Numbered from the stretch's first letter, positions 19,672 to 29,050 are shown. The stretch is DNA of 64,000 bases from Neptunicella plasticusilytica (GCF_047922965.1 NZ_CP150481.1:62001-126000); one strand, 5' to 3'. The notes: generated by a model not told the origin, from the letters alone. A program made the numbers and translations.

Positions 19672-21984
19672 ATGATAACCAACACTATAGCCAATGAACT
19701 TCAGGTCAGTCCCCAACAAGTACAAGCCGCCATTACCTTACTCGATGATGGTGCCACGGTGCCTTTTATCGCGCGATATAGAAAAGAAGCCACTCAGGGG
19801 CTGGATGATATTCAATTGCGTCAGCTTGAACAGCGTTTGCAGTATTTGCGGGAATTACATGACCGCAAGACGGTTATTGTTAAGTCAATTCGCGAACAGG
19901 AGAAATTAACCCCAGAACTGGAAGCGAAAATATTAGAGGTACAAAGCAAGACCGAATTGGAAGATCTGTATTTACCTTATAAGCCCAAGCGTCGGACCAA
20001 AGGTCAAATTGCAATTGAGGCAGGATTGCTCCCCCTGGCGGATAAGCTTCTGGCAGATCCTGAATTGGATCCTGAGCAGCAGGCTGCCGATTTTATCAAT
20101 GTCGAGGCTGGAATTGCGGATGTTAAAGCTGCGCTGGACGGGGCGAAGTTTATTTTGATGGAGCGTTTTGCTGAGGATGCTGAACTACTGCAAAAAATTC
20201 GCCGTTACCTGACCGAGAATGCCTTTATCAGCAGTAAAGTCGTTGTCGGTAAGGAACAGGCGGGAGCCAAATTTTCTGATTATTTTGAGCATAGTGAAAA
20301 ACTGATGAAAACGCCTTCGCACAGGGCATTGGCGATGTTTCGTGGACGCAACGAAGGTGTTTTACAAGTGAGTCTGGTTGCCGATCCTGTGCAAGCTGAA
20401 GATCAACGTAGTTCCTATTGTGAAACCATTATTGCCGACCATCTTGGATTAAGTTTTAGTAACCGGGCTGGGGATAAGTGGCTGCAATCCGTTGTGCAGT
20501 GGACATGGCGGATTAAAACTCTGTTACATATGGAAAATGAGTTGTTTGGTTTACTGCGTGAAAATGCGGAGCAGGAAGCGATTCAAGTCTTTGCCAAGAA
20601 TTTGAATGATTTATTGATGGCCGCTCCGGCCGGTGCCAAAGTGACAATGGGACTGGATCCAGGTTTACGTACTGGTGTTAAGGTTGCGGTGGTGGATGAA
20701 ACGGGTAAGGTCTTGACGACCAACACTATTTTCCCCCATGCGCCACAGAATCACTGGGATAAGTCGGTGAGAACGCTGGCTAATATGTGTCAGCAGTATA
20801 AAGTTCAGCTTATTAGTATAGGCAACGGAACGGGTTCCCGGGAAACCGACAAGCTCGTTGCGGAATTGATCAAGGCAAATCCGCAACTTGGATTAAACAA
20901 GATTGTTGTCAGTGAAGCCGGTGCCTCGGTTTATTCCGCATCTGAACTAGCCTCCAAAGAATTTCCGGATATGGACGTTTCATTGCGTGGTGCAGTGTCT
21001 ATCGCCCGGCGTTTACAGGATCCTTTGGCTGAGCTGGTTAAAATTGAACCCAAAGCCATAGGAGTGGGCCAATATCAACATGACGTCAGCCAAAGCCACT
21101 TGGGTAAAAGTCTTGATACTGTCATTGAAGATTGTGTTAACGCTGTTGGGGTGGATTTAAATACCGCTTCAGTGGCGCTACTTTCACATGTCTCGGGCTT
21201 GAACAGGACCCTGGCCAATAATATTGTGCAATTTCGTGATGCAAATGGTGCGTTTGCTGGGCGCAAGCAATTATTGCAAGTAGAACGATTGGGACCTAAA
21301 GCTTATGAACAGGCAGCCGGATTTTTGCGAGTAATGAATGGTAGCGATCCGCTTGATCGCTCCGCAGTACATCCTGAAGCTTACCCTGTTGTGACAAAAA
21401 TGCTTGAAGTGGCTGGGACAGCGGTGAATGATTTAATTGGCAATACCGATTTATTGCGTCGTTTAAGCCCGGAAACCTTTGTCAGTGAAGCGTTCGGTTT
21501 GCCCACTATTACTGACATTATTAAAGAATTGGAGAAGCCGGGACGTGATCCGCGTCCCGAATTCAAAACAGCCACCTTTAAAGAAGGGGTGGATAAGATA
21601 TCCGATCTTAAATTAGGCATGATGCTGGAAGGCGTAGTGACCAACGTCGCTAATTTTGGTGCCTTTGTGGATGTGGGCGTTCATCAGGATGGTTTGGTAC
21701 ATATTTCTGCGTTAACCAACAAATTTGTATCAGATCCTCGAGAAGTGGTTAAAGCTGGTGATATTGTTAAAGTGAAGGTATTGGAAGTAGATGTGCCACG
21801 TAAGCGTATATCGTTGACGATGCGAATGGATGATGAAGTGATAGCTAAGCCAGCAGAAAAATCGACAAAGCGTCAAGACAAGCCAGCGAAAAGTCGCTCA
21901 GCAACATCGCAACCACATCGGGGTAATGCAGTGATGGGCAATGCGCTAGCAGATGCATTTGCTAACGCAAAACGTAGAAATTAA
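19672..21984 (+). CDS. tex: Tex family RNA-binding transcription accessory protein
   Basis: A 770-residue Tex/YhgF protein. The N-terminal helical part (IANELQVSPQQVQAAI, then IARYRKEATQGLDDIQLRQLEQRL) precedes a YqgF-like RNase H fold (GLDPGLRTGVKVAVVD, about residues 330-460), a helix-hairpin-helix region (VNAVGVDLNTASVALLSHVSG), and a C-terminal S1 domain (GVVTNVANFGAFVDVGVHQDGLVHIS, about 640-715). The C-terminal tail is basic. It binds nucleic acid and affects transcription. ATG 19672 matches the family N-terminus better than an ATG 15 codons earlier. Confidence 0.95.
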   Translation: MITNTIANELQVSPQQVQAAITLLDDGATVPFIARYRKEATQGLDDIQLRQLEQRLQYLRELHDRKTVIVKSIREQEKLTPELEAKILEVQSKTELEDLYLPYKPKRRTKGQIAIEAGLLPLADKLLADPELDPEQQAADFINVEAGIADVKAALDGAKFILMERFAEDAELLQKIRRYLTENAFISSKVVVGKEQAGAKFSDYFEHSEKLMKTPSHRALAMFRGRNEGVLQVSLVADPVQAEDQRSSYCETIIADHLGLSFSNRAGDKWLQSVVQWTWRIKTLLHMENELFGLLRENAEQEAIQVFAKNLNDLLMAAPAGAKVTMGLDPGLRTGVKVAVVDETGKVLTTNTIFPHAPQNHWDKSVRTLANMCQQYKVQLISIGNGTGSRETDKLVAELIKANPQLGLNKIVVSEAGASVYSASELASKEFPDMDVSLRGAVSIARRLQDPLAELVKIEPKAIGVGQYQHDVSQSHLGKSLDTVIEDCVNAVGVDLNTASVALLSHVSGLNRTLANNIVQFRDANGAFAGRKQLLQVERLGPKAYEQAAGFLRVMNGSDPLDRSAVHPEAYPVVTKMLEVAGTAVNDLIGNTDLLRRLSPETFVSEAFGLPTITDIIKELEKPGRDPRPEFKTATFKEGVDKISDLKLGMMLEGVVTNVANFGAFVDVGVHQDGLVHISALTNKFVSDPREVVKAGDIVKVKVLEVDVPRKRISLTMRMDDEVIAKPAEKSTKRQDKPAKSRSATSQPHRGNAVMGNALADAFANAKRRN

Positions 21985-22013
21985 TGTTTAAAGCTGTAAG
22001 CGGGATAAAGTGA

Positions 22014-22961
22014 TTAGGCGCTCAGCTCAACCGCAGGTTGGTTGGGCTGAGAAGTCTGTAGATAATAGTCGGTAATACGCAGTGCGCGTTGATTAATCTG
22101 CGGATCGCGTTGTTCCAGCAATTGACGGAAACGCTCATTATCACCGCTTTCCAGTGAGACTTCGGCGCCACCAGCTGCGGCAACCGGATCGTCTTCGTGT
22201 AATGAACGTCGGGTTGAGTCAACGCCGGTGCCTTCGACAATATCTTCCAGTTCTGGCCCCAATTGGATATTTTGCTCTTCATCGCTAAAGGCTTGCAAAA
22301 AGCTGGCTCGGGTATCCTCATTATTTTGGGCTGCGATTTGCGCTCTGGCTTCGCTGGCTTTCTGGCTGGCTTCGCTGGCAACCTGTAAATCTTGCGGGGA
22401 AGGCTCGGTAGGTGCCAATGCCGCTGCTCTGACTTGCTGCATTTTGCGCAATGTCTCTTCCGGTGTGGATTCTTCGGAGATATCTATGGAGACCTCACCA
22501 CCGACAGCATAGCGTTGTCCATCCGGTCCGGATTCAAATTCGTAGTTTGGTGAACCAGCATATTGTCCACCACGTTGTGCGTGGGCTCGTTCGTGATTTC
22601 TGACCTCGCCGTCCCGTTCTTCCAGCTCTTCGATTTTTTTGCTATCAGCTTGTTGCTGTTGCTTATCTTCGGCACTTTGTTTACCGGCACTGGGGTCTTC
22701 AGCATTATCTTTGTTTAAGTTATTTTGTGCGTTGCCCGCTTGATTCGGTTGAGGCTTTTCATAGGTAACGGGCTGGGGAGTTTGTCCTGCTGTCTTAACT
22801 TTATCCGACTCTGAACCCAGACCGCTTTCAGCGGCTGAGTTTTCTGCATTGCTCAGCGCTGGTATGGTTTCTCTTAGTTGATTGTCACGACGCGCCGCTT
22901 CCGTATTCACATTGGATGTTGTGAATGGGATTGCGGTAGGTAATGGGGTGACAATGTTCAT
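22014..22961 (-). CDS. SprA-like putative metalloprotease
   Basis: A 315-residue protein resembling the SprA-related/CJM1_0395-type putative metalloproteases. The recognisable core is EERDGEVRNHERAHAQRGG, followed by YEFESGPDGQRYAVGGEVSID (about residues 115-160); HERAHA may be a variant zinc site. The N-terminus (about 1-110) is low-complexity, rich in Gln, Asn and Lys, and the C-terminus is acidic and Ala/Gln-rich. No signal peptide is visible. It lies 18 nt after a small flagellar-rod-like gene. Activity has not, to my knowledge, been shown for the family. Confidence 0.7.
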   Translation of the reverse strand: MNIVTPLPTAIPFTTSNVNTEAARRDNQLRETIPALSNAENSAAESGLGSESDKVKTAGQTPQPVTYEKPQPNQAGNAQNNLNKDNAEDPSAGKQSAEDKQQQQADSKKIEELEERDGEVRNHERAHAQRGGQYAGSPNYEFESGPDGQRYAVGGEVSIDISEESTPEETLRKMQQVRAAALAPTEPSPQDLQVASEASQKASEARAQIAAQNNEDTRASFLQAFSDEEQNIQLGPELEDIVEGTGVDSTRRSLHEDDPVAAAGGAEVSLESGDNERFRQLLEQRDPQINQRALRITDYYLQTSQPNQPAVELSA

Positions 22962-22979
22962 TGATAAATCTCTGCGCGA

Positions 22980-23306
22980 TCAGGCTATGTCATCAATCAG
23001 GTTGCCAACCAGATCTTTGGCAACGCCGATCACTTTAGATGAAGCTTGCGCGTAATTGAGATTATTTTGTAATGACAGTAAATTACCGGTTAGATTGTCC
23101 TTATTCCCTAAACCGGACAGCAGGTCTCTTGGCTGACGTAGCTGCTGTTTTGCTGCATCAGCTAATACATCTGTGGTGTCCCGGGGGTGTGCTGCCCGAT
23201 TGGCAATATCAAAGGAAGCTTGAGTAATTCCTTTGGACGCTTGCTGTAACCCGAATGTTCCGGACAGCAACGCTGAATTGACACTATTAGCCACACTAAA
23301 TGACAT
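22980..23306 (-). CDS. small protein resembling a flagellar rod-protein N-terminus
   Basis: A 108-residue protein with no firm family assignment. MSFSVANSVNSALLSGTFGLQQASKGITQASFDIANRAA has the spacing and composition of the N-terminal helix of flagellar rod/hook proteins (helix followed by an IANxxT-like motif), but the rest is only a short helical tail. The ATG at 23306 has AGGAG at good spacing and is preferred over one eight codons earlier. It is upstream of the SprA-like gene and probably co-transcribed. The flagellar resemblance is inference. Confidence 0.55.
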   Translation of the reverse strand: MSFSVANSVNSALLSGTFGLQQASKGITQASFDIANRAAHPRDTTDVLADAAKQQLRQPRDLLSGLGNKDNLTGNLLSLQNNLNYAQASSKVIGVAKDLVGNLIDDIA

Positions 23307-23423
23307 ACCACTACTCCTCTCATACCTCATGGCTAATTATTAACCAAAAAGGTCTAATTTAGAAGCATTTATTAGTCTTTATTCAGCTGATGGGCAGATT
23401 ACTTATAGCAAGCGGATATAGCC

Positions 23424-24209
23424 TTAAGGGGTAATGGAGTGCATAAATTTAACGACTCTTTTTGCAAAATCCTGTTGAGCAGAAATAAAAGGTGCATGTG
23501 ATGCTTTGGCAAATACTTCTGTTTGATGCGTTGGTGGGTAAAGCTGAGTAATAGGCAGGTGCGCTTTTTGCGGCACTAATGAGTCGAGCTTGCCATAGCA
23601 GTTGAGTACCGGCAGCGTTAATTGGGCCAGATCGGCTCTAAGGTCAGCTGTTTGCAATATATTCAATCCACCATAAAGCGCCTCGGTGGCTGGCTGTGGA
23701 TGCTGGACAATCGACTTCTTCAGTGCCTTGACATCCTGACGTGCGCTATCGCTACCCATTGCCTGTATCGCCAGAAAACGATCCAGTGTTTTAGTGAAAT
23801 CTCCGTTGAGTTGCTGGGTGAACATTTGTAGAACCTGGGAAGAAATTCCTGGCCAATTGTCTGTTGCAACAAATTTGGGCGAGGATGCTACGTTGATTAA
23901 TCCACGTAGCGGAACTTTCGCATTGATGGCTATATGACTGGCAACGAGGCCGCCCAAAGACCAGCCCAGGATGACACTATTAGAAGGAATATGCGGCACG
24001 ATGAGGTCGGATACGCTGGCTAAATTGTACTGCTCAGGTAGGCAATCACTACTGCCGCCAAAGCCGGGAAGATCAATGCAGGTTATTCGAAAATCTGTAC
24101 TGATTAGCTCAATCAGCGAACTCCACACACCCGAATTAACTCCCCATCCGTGCAGTAATACTAAATCATGGCCGCTACCTTGACGACAGCTAAAAACAGA
24201 GGATGACAT
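23424..24209 (-). CDS. bioH: pimeloyl-ACP methyl ester esterase BioH
   Basis: A 261-residue alpha/beta hydrolase that releases pimeloyl-ACP from its methyl ester in biotin synthesis. The oxyanion segment LLHGWGVNSGVWSSL (about 18-32), nucleophile elbow GWSLGG (Ser about 84), acid in NCYGKLDSLVP, and His in KASHAPF (near 240) are in the right order. Length is close to E. coli BioH. It is divergent from comF, followed by nfuA, the order bioH-gntX-nfuA of enterobacteria. Confidence 0.9.
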   Translation of the reverse strand: MSSSVFSCRQGSGHDLVLLHGWGVNSGVWSSLIELISTDFRITCIDLPGFGGSSDCLPEQYNLASVSDLIVPHIPSNSVILGWSLGGLVASHIAINAKVPLRGLINVASSPKFVATDNWPGISSQVLQMFTQQLNGDFTKTLDRFLAIQAMGSDSARQDVKALKKSIVQHPQPATEALYGGLNILQTADLRADLAQLTLPVLNCYGKLDSLVPQKAHLPITQLYPPTHQTEVFAKASHAPFISAQQDFAKRVVKFMHSITP

Positions 24210-24289
24210 TTGTACTATATTTACCCGCTCGGGAAGTTGTTTTTGGAAACCATGATGATAAGGGAATATAAAGGGAAGGAATAGAGCAA

Positions 24290-24991
24290 ATGACTATCTC
24301 GTCATCCGGTCAATTTGGATCGCTTATACAATCCATGTTTGGTCTGCAATCTTGTCTGGTTTGCTTGCAAAATTCGGCACAGCTTATTTGCACTTATTGT
24401 CAAGATGACCTGGAGACTTTTAATCTAGATGAATGCGGTCATAATTTGCTTAATTGGCCTTCCGTTCGTCAAGCTTTACCCCAATTACAATGTGACCATT
24501 TTATAGCACTGAGTGACTACCAGTGGCCTTTGTCAAATTTATTAGTTGGACTAAAGTTTGGCCAGCGTGTCGTTTTTGCCAAGGCGCTTGCCGAGTTATT
24601 CTGTCGTTATATGTTGACGGAACAGGTTTTACTACCGCAGGCGATTATTCCGGTACCTTTACATATTAATCGCTTCAGACAACGAAAATATAATCAGGCG
24701 CTAGAAATTGCCCGTCACATTGCGAGTCATACCGGTTTACATCTGGATTATCAATTGTGCCGGCGGATTAGGGCCACTCAACCCCAGACCGATCTCAACG
24801 GTGCACAGCGACGTAAAAACTTGCATCAGGCATTTGTATTAAATGGCCAACCGAGTTATCAGCACGTGGTTATTTTCGATGATATTGTCACCACCGGAAC
24901 AACAGTGAATGAGTTGGCCAGAACCTTGAAGCAGGCTAATCCTGCCATGCAGATAGATATTTGGAGTATTTGTGTGGCATTGCCAGATTAA
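24290..24991 (+). CDS. ComF family protein (GntX-like phosphoribosyltransferase-fold)
   Basis: A 233-residue ComF/GntX protein. An N-terminal cysteine cluster (CLVCLQNSAQLICTYC, about residues 24-39) probably binds zinc. The C-terminal phosphoribosyltransferase fold has VIFDDIVTTGTTVNEL (about 198-213) and the ComF signature RATQPQTDLNGAQRRKNLHQAF. Relatives take part in DNA uptake or in using extracellular DNA; the molecular function is not settled. It is divergent from bioH and upstream of nfuA. Confidence 0.9.
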   Translation: MTISSSGQFGSLIQSMFGLQSCLVCLQNSAQLICTYCQDDLETFNLDECGHNLLNWPSVRQALPQLQCDHFIALSDYQWPLSNLLVGLKFGQRVVFAKALAELFCRYMLTEQVLLPQAIIPVPLHINRFRQRKYNQALEIARHIASHTGLHLDYQLCRRIRATQPQTDLNGAQRRKNLHQAFVLNGQPSYQHVVIFDDIVTTGTTVNELARTLKQANPAMQIDIWSICVALPD

Positions 24992-25061
24992 ACGCCTTTG
25001 GCAGGCCGATTTTGTGTGGAGGTGAGCTTGATTATTCAGGGATTGTCGCCATATAGATATT

Positions 25062-25091
25062 ATTACCTGAGTGATTTAGTCAGGTAATTTT
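25062..25091 (+). terminator. hairpin between comF and nfuA, probable terminator
   Basis: ATTACCTGA, a 9-nt loop, TCAGGTAAT, then TTTTG (25087-25092). The perfect 9-bp stem is AT-rich with a short T-run, so it may terminate comF weakly. It lies about 45 nt before nfuA. Confidence 0.55.
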
Positions 25092-25134
25092 GTTAGACTA
25101 GCGCTAAAACCCGTCACGCGTCATAGGATTTTTT

Positions 25135-25713
25135 ATGATCAATATTTCTGAATCTGCCCAAACTCATTTTGGCAAATTACTCAGTAGCCAAACCGAAGGC
25201 ACCAACATACGTGTTTTTGTGGTCAATCCAGGTACACCAAGCGCTGAATGCGGTGTGTCTTACTGTCCTCCGGACGCAGTAGAGGAAACCGATATACGCC
25301 TCAATTTTAGTGGTTTTGATGCGGTTGTTGACGCCGACAGTGCACCATTTTTAGAAGACGCGGAAATCGATTTTGTTACCGACCAGATGGGCTCTCAGCT
25401 GACGCTTAAGGCTCCCAATGCCAAAGTCCGTCAGGTAGATGATGATGCGCCGCTGGTGGAACGTGTCAATTATATGATTGATGCCGAGATTAACCCGCAA
25501 CTGGCCAGCCATGGCGGTAAAGTTATTTTGGTCGAGATCACGGCTGATGGTATAGCCCGTTTACAATTCGGCGGCGGCTGCAACGGCTGTTCGATGGTTG
25601 ATGTGACTCTCAAGGAAGGAATTGAAAAGCAGCTTCTGGCGCAATTCCCCAATGAGCTAAGCGGCGTCAAAGATGCCACTGAACACGAAGCTGGTGAACA
25701 CTCTTATTATTAG
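25135..25713 (+). CDS. nfuA: Fe-S cluster carrier protein NfuA
   Basis: A 192-residue NfuA. The N-terminal degenerate A-type domain (about 1-95, ISESAQTHFGKLLSSQ) is followed by a Nfu domain with the cluster-binding CxxC in LQFGGGCNGCSMVDVTLKEGIE (about residues 147-165). It carries [4Fe-4S] clusters to target apoproteins, especially under oxidative stress or iron limitation. The order comF-nfuA is conserved. Confidence 0.96.
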   Translation: MINISESAQTHFGKLLSSQTEGTNIRVFVVNPGTPSAECGVSYCPPDAVEETDIRLNFSGFDAVVDADSAPFLEDAEIDFVTDQMGSQLTLKAPNAKVRQVDDDAPLVERVNYMIDAEINPQLASHGGKVILVEITADGIARLQFGGGCNGCSMVDVTLKEGIEKQLLAQFPNELSGVKDATEHEAGEHSYY

Positions 25714-25725
25714 TCAGAACTGATA

Positions 25726-25989
25726 GTGTGGATCCGCAATCTAGTCTATCGCGCAGGCGCCAATCCTCGTAAGAGTTGGCGCCTGTTTATTATTGGCTTG
25801 GGCATTTTTGCGCTGGGTGTATTGTTTATCCTGTTTGGCGCGCAGCAGTATTATTTGCTGCAAATACCGGGACTGGTGCTATTGCTAACCGGTTTTTTAA
25901 TCGCCGCATGGGGATATTTTGGCATTTTCGCCAATCGATTTTCGCAACTGCTTAATCGAGTAAAACCGCCTTCTTTTGAAGATAATTGA
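25726..25989 (+). CDS. small inner-membrane protein, unknown
   Basis: An 87-residue protein with two hydrophobic segments (FIIGLGIFALGVLFILFG, about 21-38, and IPGLVLLLTGFLIAAWGYFG, about 47-66) separated by a short turn, with basic residues at the N-terminus (YRAGANPRKSWR). The start is GTG, 12 nt after nfuA, so it may be co-transcribed. The last 38 nt overlap the 3' end of the convergent MATE gene. Family not recognised. Confidence 0.65.
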   Translation: MWIRNLVYRAGANPRKSWRLFIIGLGIFALGVLFILFGAQQYYLLQIPGLVLLLTGFLIAAWGYFGIFANRFSQLLNRVKPPSFEDN

Positions 25990-27277
25990 AGTGGATCATT
26001 AACGTCAGTCCTCGCAAGGTCAAAAAACTCAGTAGCGCTATCCATAATGCGTGATTACCGAGAAATTTCAGTAAATAAAAAACAGGGAAAAAGCCGACAA
26101 TGGCACTAACCAGCATAGAGTCCCGCATTGCTTTTGCCCTGCCAAGACCAACATATACACCGTCCATTAAAAAGCACCAGTGCCCGACTAGAGGCAGTAC
26201 CCATATATAAGGCAAAAATTCTCTGGCTTGTTGTTGTAGTTGCGGGATATCCGTCATGACGTCGATAATCATACCGCCAAACAGCATATAAACGGCGCAA
26301 TACAACATGGATAGCAATACCGACCAACTTAAACCGAGATAGGTGCGAGAAATGATTTGAGCAGGTTTCCTGGCGCCTTTACTTTCGCCGGTGAGAGCTT
26401 CGGCTGAATAAGCAATTGCGTCGAGTCCCAAAGCGCAAAGAACAAAAAATTGATGAAGCAGGCTATTGATGGCAATGGTCATTTCGCCCCATCGAGCACC
26501 CTGTACAACAATAAATGCCATACATAATTGCAATGCCAGATTACGGATAAACATCGCCGAATTGACAGAAAATAACGATGACAAATGACTCATCTTGAAC
26601 CAGTCAGGTATCAGGTAACTTAAATCGATTTTCTTCAAGGAGTGATGGAACATAGCCAAACACATTGTATACTCAGCGATGACAGTCGCCAGGGCGACAC
26701 CTTCGACGCCCATATCAAGCCCGTAAACCAGCAAGAAATTCAACAGTACATTCAGCGTATTTCCCCCTATCTGAACCAGCATTACAAAGCGAGCATACTG
26801 CTGACCGAGTAGCCAGCCGACTAAAACCAGACTGGATAATGCGGCTGGGGCTCCCCACACCCGAATGTAAAAATATTCGCGTGCAATACTTGCAACGTTG
26901 GCTGCCGGTTGGGTGAAGTATATTGCAACTTGCAATAACCAATTCCTGCCCAAAAACAGCAGCGTTGCGATGACGAGAGCGAGTAATAGAGACTGTAAGA
27001 GTGTTTTGGTTGCATTTTCAACAGAACCTTGCCCTTTGGCTTGAGCACTAAGACCGGTGGTACTCATGCGCAAAGCGCCGCTCAACCAATATAGTTGAGT
27101 GATCAGCATTGCTCCTATGGCAACTCCGGCCAGAAAATCGACGGCATCCATATGCCCGACTATTGCGGTATCCACCATACCTAACAGTGGTTGAGTAATA
27201 TTGCTGAGCAGCATGGGGCCGCTAATCAATGCGATCTTGAGATGTTCCGTTTTATTCCAGAACCAGTGTTTTTTCAT
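25952..27277 (-). CDS. dinF: MATE family efflux transporter, DinF type
   Basis: A 441-residue, twelve-segment membrane transporter of the MATE superfamily, DinF subgroup. The N-terminal LISGPMLLSNITQPLLGMVDTAIVGHM and GALRMSTTGLSAQAKGQG motifs are diagnostic, and the second half repeats the pattern (ALGLDAIAYSAEALTGESKGA). MATE proteins export organic cations or metabolites using H+ or Na+. No LexA box was seen upstream, so SOS control as for E. coli dinF is not supported. Divergent from the deacetylase gene. Confidence 0.9.
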   Translation of the reverse strand: MKKHWFWNKTEHLKIALISGPMLLSNITQPLLGMVDTAIVGHMDAVDFLAGVAIGAMLITQLYWLSGALRMSTTGLSAQAKGQGSVENATKTLLQSLLLALVIATLLFLGRNWLLQVAIYFTQPAANVASIAREYFYIRVWGAPAALSSLVLVGWLLGQQYARFVMLVQIGGNTLNVLLNFLLVYGLDMGVEGVALATVIAEYTMCLAMFHHSLKKIDLSYLIPDWFKMSHLSSLFSVNSAMFIRNLALQLCMAFIVVQGARWGEMTIAINSLLHQFFVLCALGLDAIAYSAEALTGESKGARKPAQIISRTYLGLSWSVLLSMLYCAVYMLFGGMIIDVMTDIPQLQQQAREFLPYIWVLPLVGHWCFLMDGVYVGLGRAKAMRDSMLVSAIVGFFPVFYLLKFLGNHALWIALLSFLTLRGLTLMIHFNYLQKKAVLLD

Positions 27278-27374
27278 TTTGAGACGTGCTTAAATAGTTT
27301 TAGCAACAGGTTAACTGAATCAATAGGTAATAACGATCAAGAACTTACGTGCAACTTTCAAAATTTTAGGCTCC

Positions 27375-28397
27375 ATGCTGTTGATGACCTGTACCGCCAT
27401 TGCTCAGGCTAGCTCCAGTGCTGTCATTTTACAGTATCACCATGTGGCAAATGATACCCCGGCAAGTACGACTGTGAGCCCCGAGCAGTTCAGGCAACAT
27501 ATGCAATATTTGCAACGGCATTATCAAGTCTGGCCGTTGGATAAGTTGATTGATGCGGTGAAAAAGGACAATTCTGTTCCTGATAATGTGGTGGCTATTA
27601 CCTTTGATGACGGTTATCTGAATATTTTGCAAAACGCAGCGCCGATTCTTAAAGAATTCCAGTTTCCTTACACCATTTTTATTAATCCGGATGAAATAGG
27701 TAAGCGCGACAACCAGCTTGACTGGCAGCAAGTTAAAGCCATGGCGGATCAGCAGGTGTTGTTTGCCAACCATAGCAATGGACACTTGCATTTGTTACAA
27801 CGCCAATCCGCTGAATCCGAACAGGCTTGGCTGGAAAGAATTAGCAACAATATCCTTGCAGCAGAAGATAAACTTGAGCAAGAGTTAGGCTATAGCCTCA
27901 AATATCTGGCTTATCCTTATGGTGAATATAATTCAGCGTTACAAAGCTGGCTGAAAAAATCAGGTTATACCGGTTTTGGTCAGCATTCTGGTGCGTTTTC
28001 AACTAACAGTGATTTTTCCGCCCTGCCTCGTTATCCGGCCGCCGGTGTTTACGCCAGCCTGGACAGTCTAAAGGTAAAACTGGCGTCGCTTGCCTTGCCG
28101 GTTAAAAAAAACAGTATTAAGGATCCCGAATTTCAGTTCGGAGCGAATTACCCGGATATTCAATTGCAATTGGACAGTGACGACTTTAATCGGGATTTGT
28201 TTGCCTGCTTCTTGAAAGGGCAACGGCTGAAAGTTGACTGGAGTGGAGGAAAAGCAGAAATTGTTGTGGGCCAAGCGATGCCAGTTGGTCGGAGCCGAAT
28301 AAACTGCACAGTACCCAGCAAGACAAAGAAAAGCCGCTATTACTGGTATTCTCAGCCTTTTTTTGTGGCAGATAAAAACGGCAACTGGCTTAACTGA
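27375..28397 (+). CDS. secreted polysaccharide deacetylase family protein
   Basis: A 340-residue protein with a NodB-type deacetylase domain: VILQYHHVAND at the start, the metal-binding TFDDGY motif near residue 75, HSNGHLHLLQ (metal His residues) near 135, and YLAYPYGEYN near 175. It probably removes acetyl groups from an exported polysaccharide or glycan. The first ATG leaves a signal sequence without basic residues. The frame stays open upstream and would encode a better n-region (about 27330-27374), but no standard start codon is there. The last ~100 residues are a separate domain of unknown type. Confidence 0.82.
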   Translation: MLLMTCTAIAQASSSAVILQYHHVANDTPASTTVSPEQFRQHMQYLQRHYQVWPLDKLIDAVKKDNSVPDNVVAITFDDGYLNILQNAAPILKEFQFPYTIFINPDEIGKRDNQLDWQQVKAMADQQVLFANHSNGHLHLLQRQSAESEQAWLERISNNILAAEDKLEQELGYSLKYLAYPYGEYNSALQSWLKKSGYTGFGQHSGAFSTNSDFSALPRYPAAGVYASLDSLKVKLASLALPVKKNSIKDPEFQFGANYPDIQLQLDSDDFNRDLFACFLKGQRLKVDWSGGKAEIVVGQAMPVGRSRINCTVPSKTKKSRYYWYSQPFFVADKNGNWLN

Positions 28398-28408
28398 TAC
28401 GGCAGGCC

Positions 28409-29050
28409 TTAATGATATGTCTGCACAATCGCAGGCATATCAGCCAAAATTTGTTGACCGCTACTAATCGCTGGTTGGCCCAGCTTGTGCTCCGGCTTAA
28501 ATCGTCCGATAACCTGGGCCGAAGGATTAACCACCACCACTGACGCACTATGGTCAACCAGATAGTTCTCATTGTCCGTGCTGTCATTCATGCCATACAT
28601 CATGCCCATTTTACGAATGAGCGGGAACAGCGTTTTATGTTCTGCACTGGCGGCGATAAATTGCGGATTAAAGAATTCGATATATTGTTTTAACCGTTCC
28701 GTAGTGTCCCGTTTAGGATCAACAGAAATAAACAGGATCTGGATGGGAAACTGGCTGTCTATTTTCTGTAAGTCGGGATAAATCGATTGAAGCTCTGCAA
28801 GTGTGGTCGGGCAGATGTCCGGGCAAAATGTATAGCCGACAAATGTGAGCGTCCAATGGTTTTGCAGGCGGGTTTTATCCAGCGGCTGGCTATTCTGGTC
28901 GGTAAGCTGGAAATCGCCTAATTCCCGCGGTTGCGGATACAGGTTGGCGTACTGAATCTGGTCATCTGGTTTGATAACCGCAGACAAATAGATGCCTCCC
29001 GCCAGGGAAAGGATTAGCAGCAGTCCGATAAAAACACTTTTTAAATTCAT
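28409..29050 (-). CDS. SCO family copper-binding protein (SCO1/SenC)
   Basis: A 213-residue membrane-anchored thioredoxin-fold protein involved in copper delivery to the CuA site of cytochrome oxidase. An N-terminal membrane segment (about 5-25) is followed by YTFCPDICPTTLAEL with the CxxxC copper ligands and the third ligand His in YLVDHSASVVVV. The start ATG overlaps the ctaB stop (ATGA), indicating translational coupling. It is the last gene of the oxidase cluster. Confidence 0.93.
   Translation of the reverse strand: MNLKSVFIGLLLILSLAGGIYLSAVIKPDDQIQYANLYPQPRELGDFQLTDQNSQPLDKTRLQNHWTLTFVGYTFCPDICPTTLAELQSIYPDLQKIDSQFPIQILFISVDPKRDTTERLKQYIEFFNPQFIAASAEHKTLFPLIRKMGMMYGMNDSTDNENYLVDHSASVVVVNPSAQVIGRFKPEHKLGQPAISSGQQILADMPAIVQTYH

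Noticed and set aside
22014..22381. Second frame overlapping the SprA-like gene
   Set aside because: Lys/Pro-rich frame produced by codon bias of the real gene in another phase; no start signal.
27429..27791. 120-residue frame antisense to the deacetylase gene
   Set aside because: It lies entirely within a gene with clear catalytic motifs on the other strand and shows no domain of its own.
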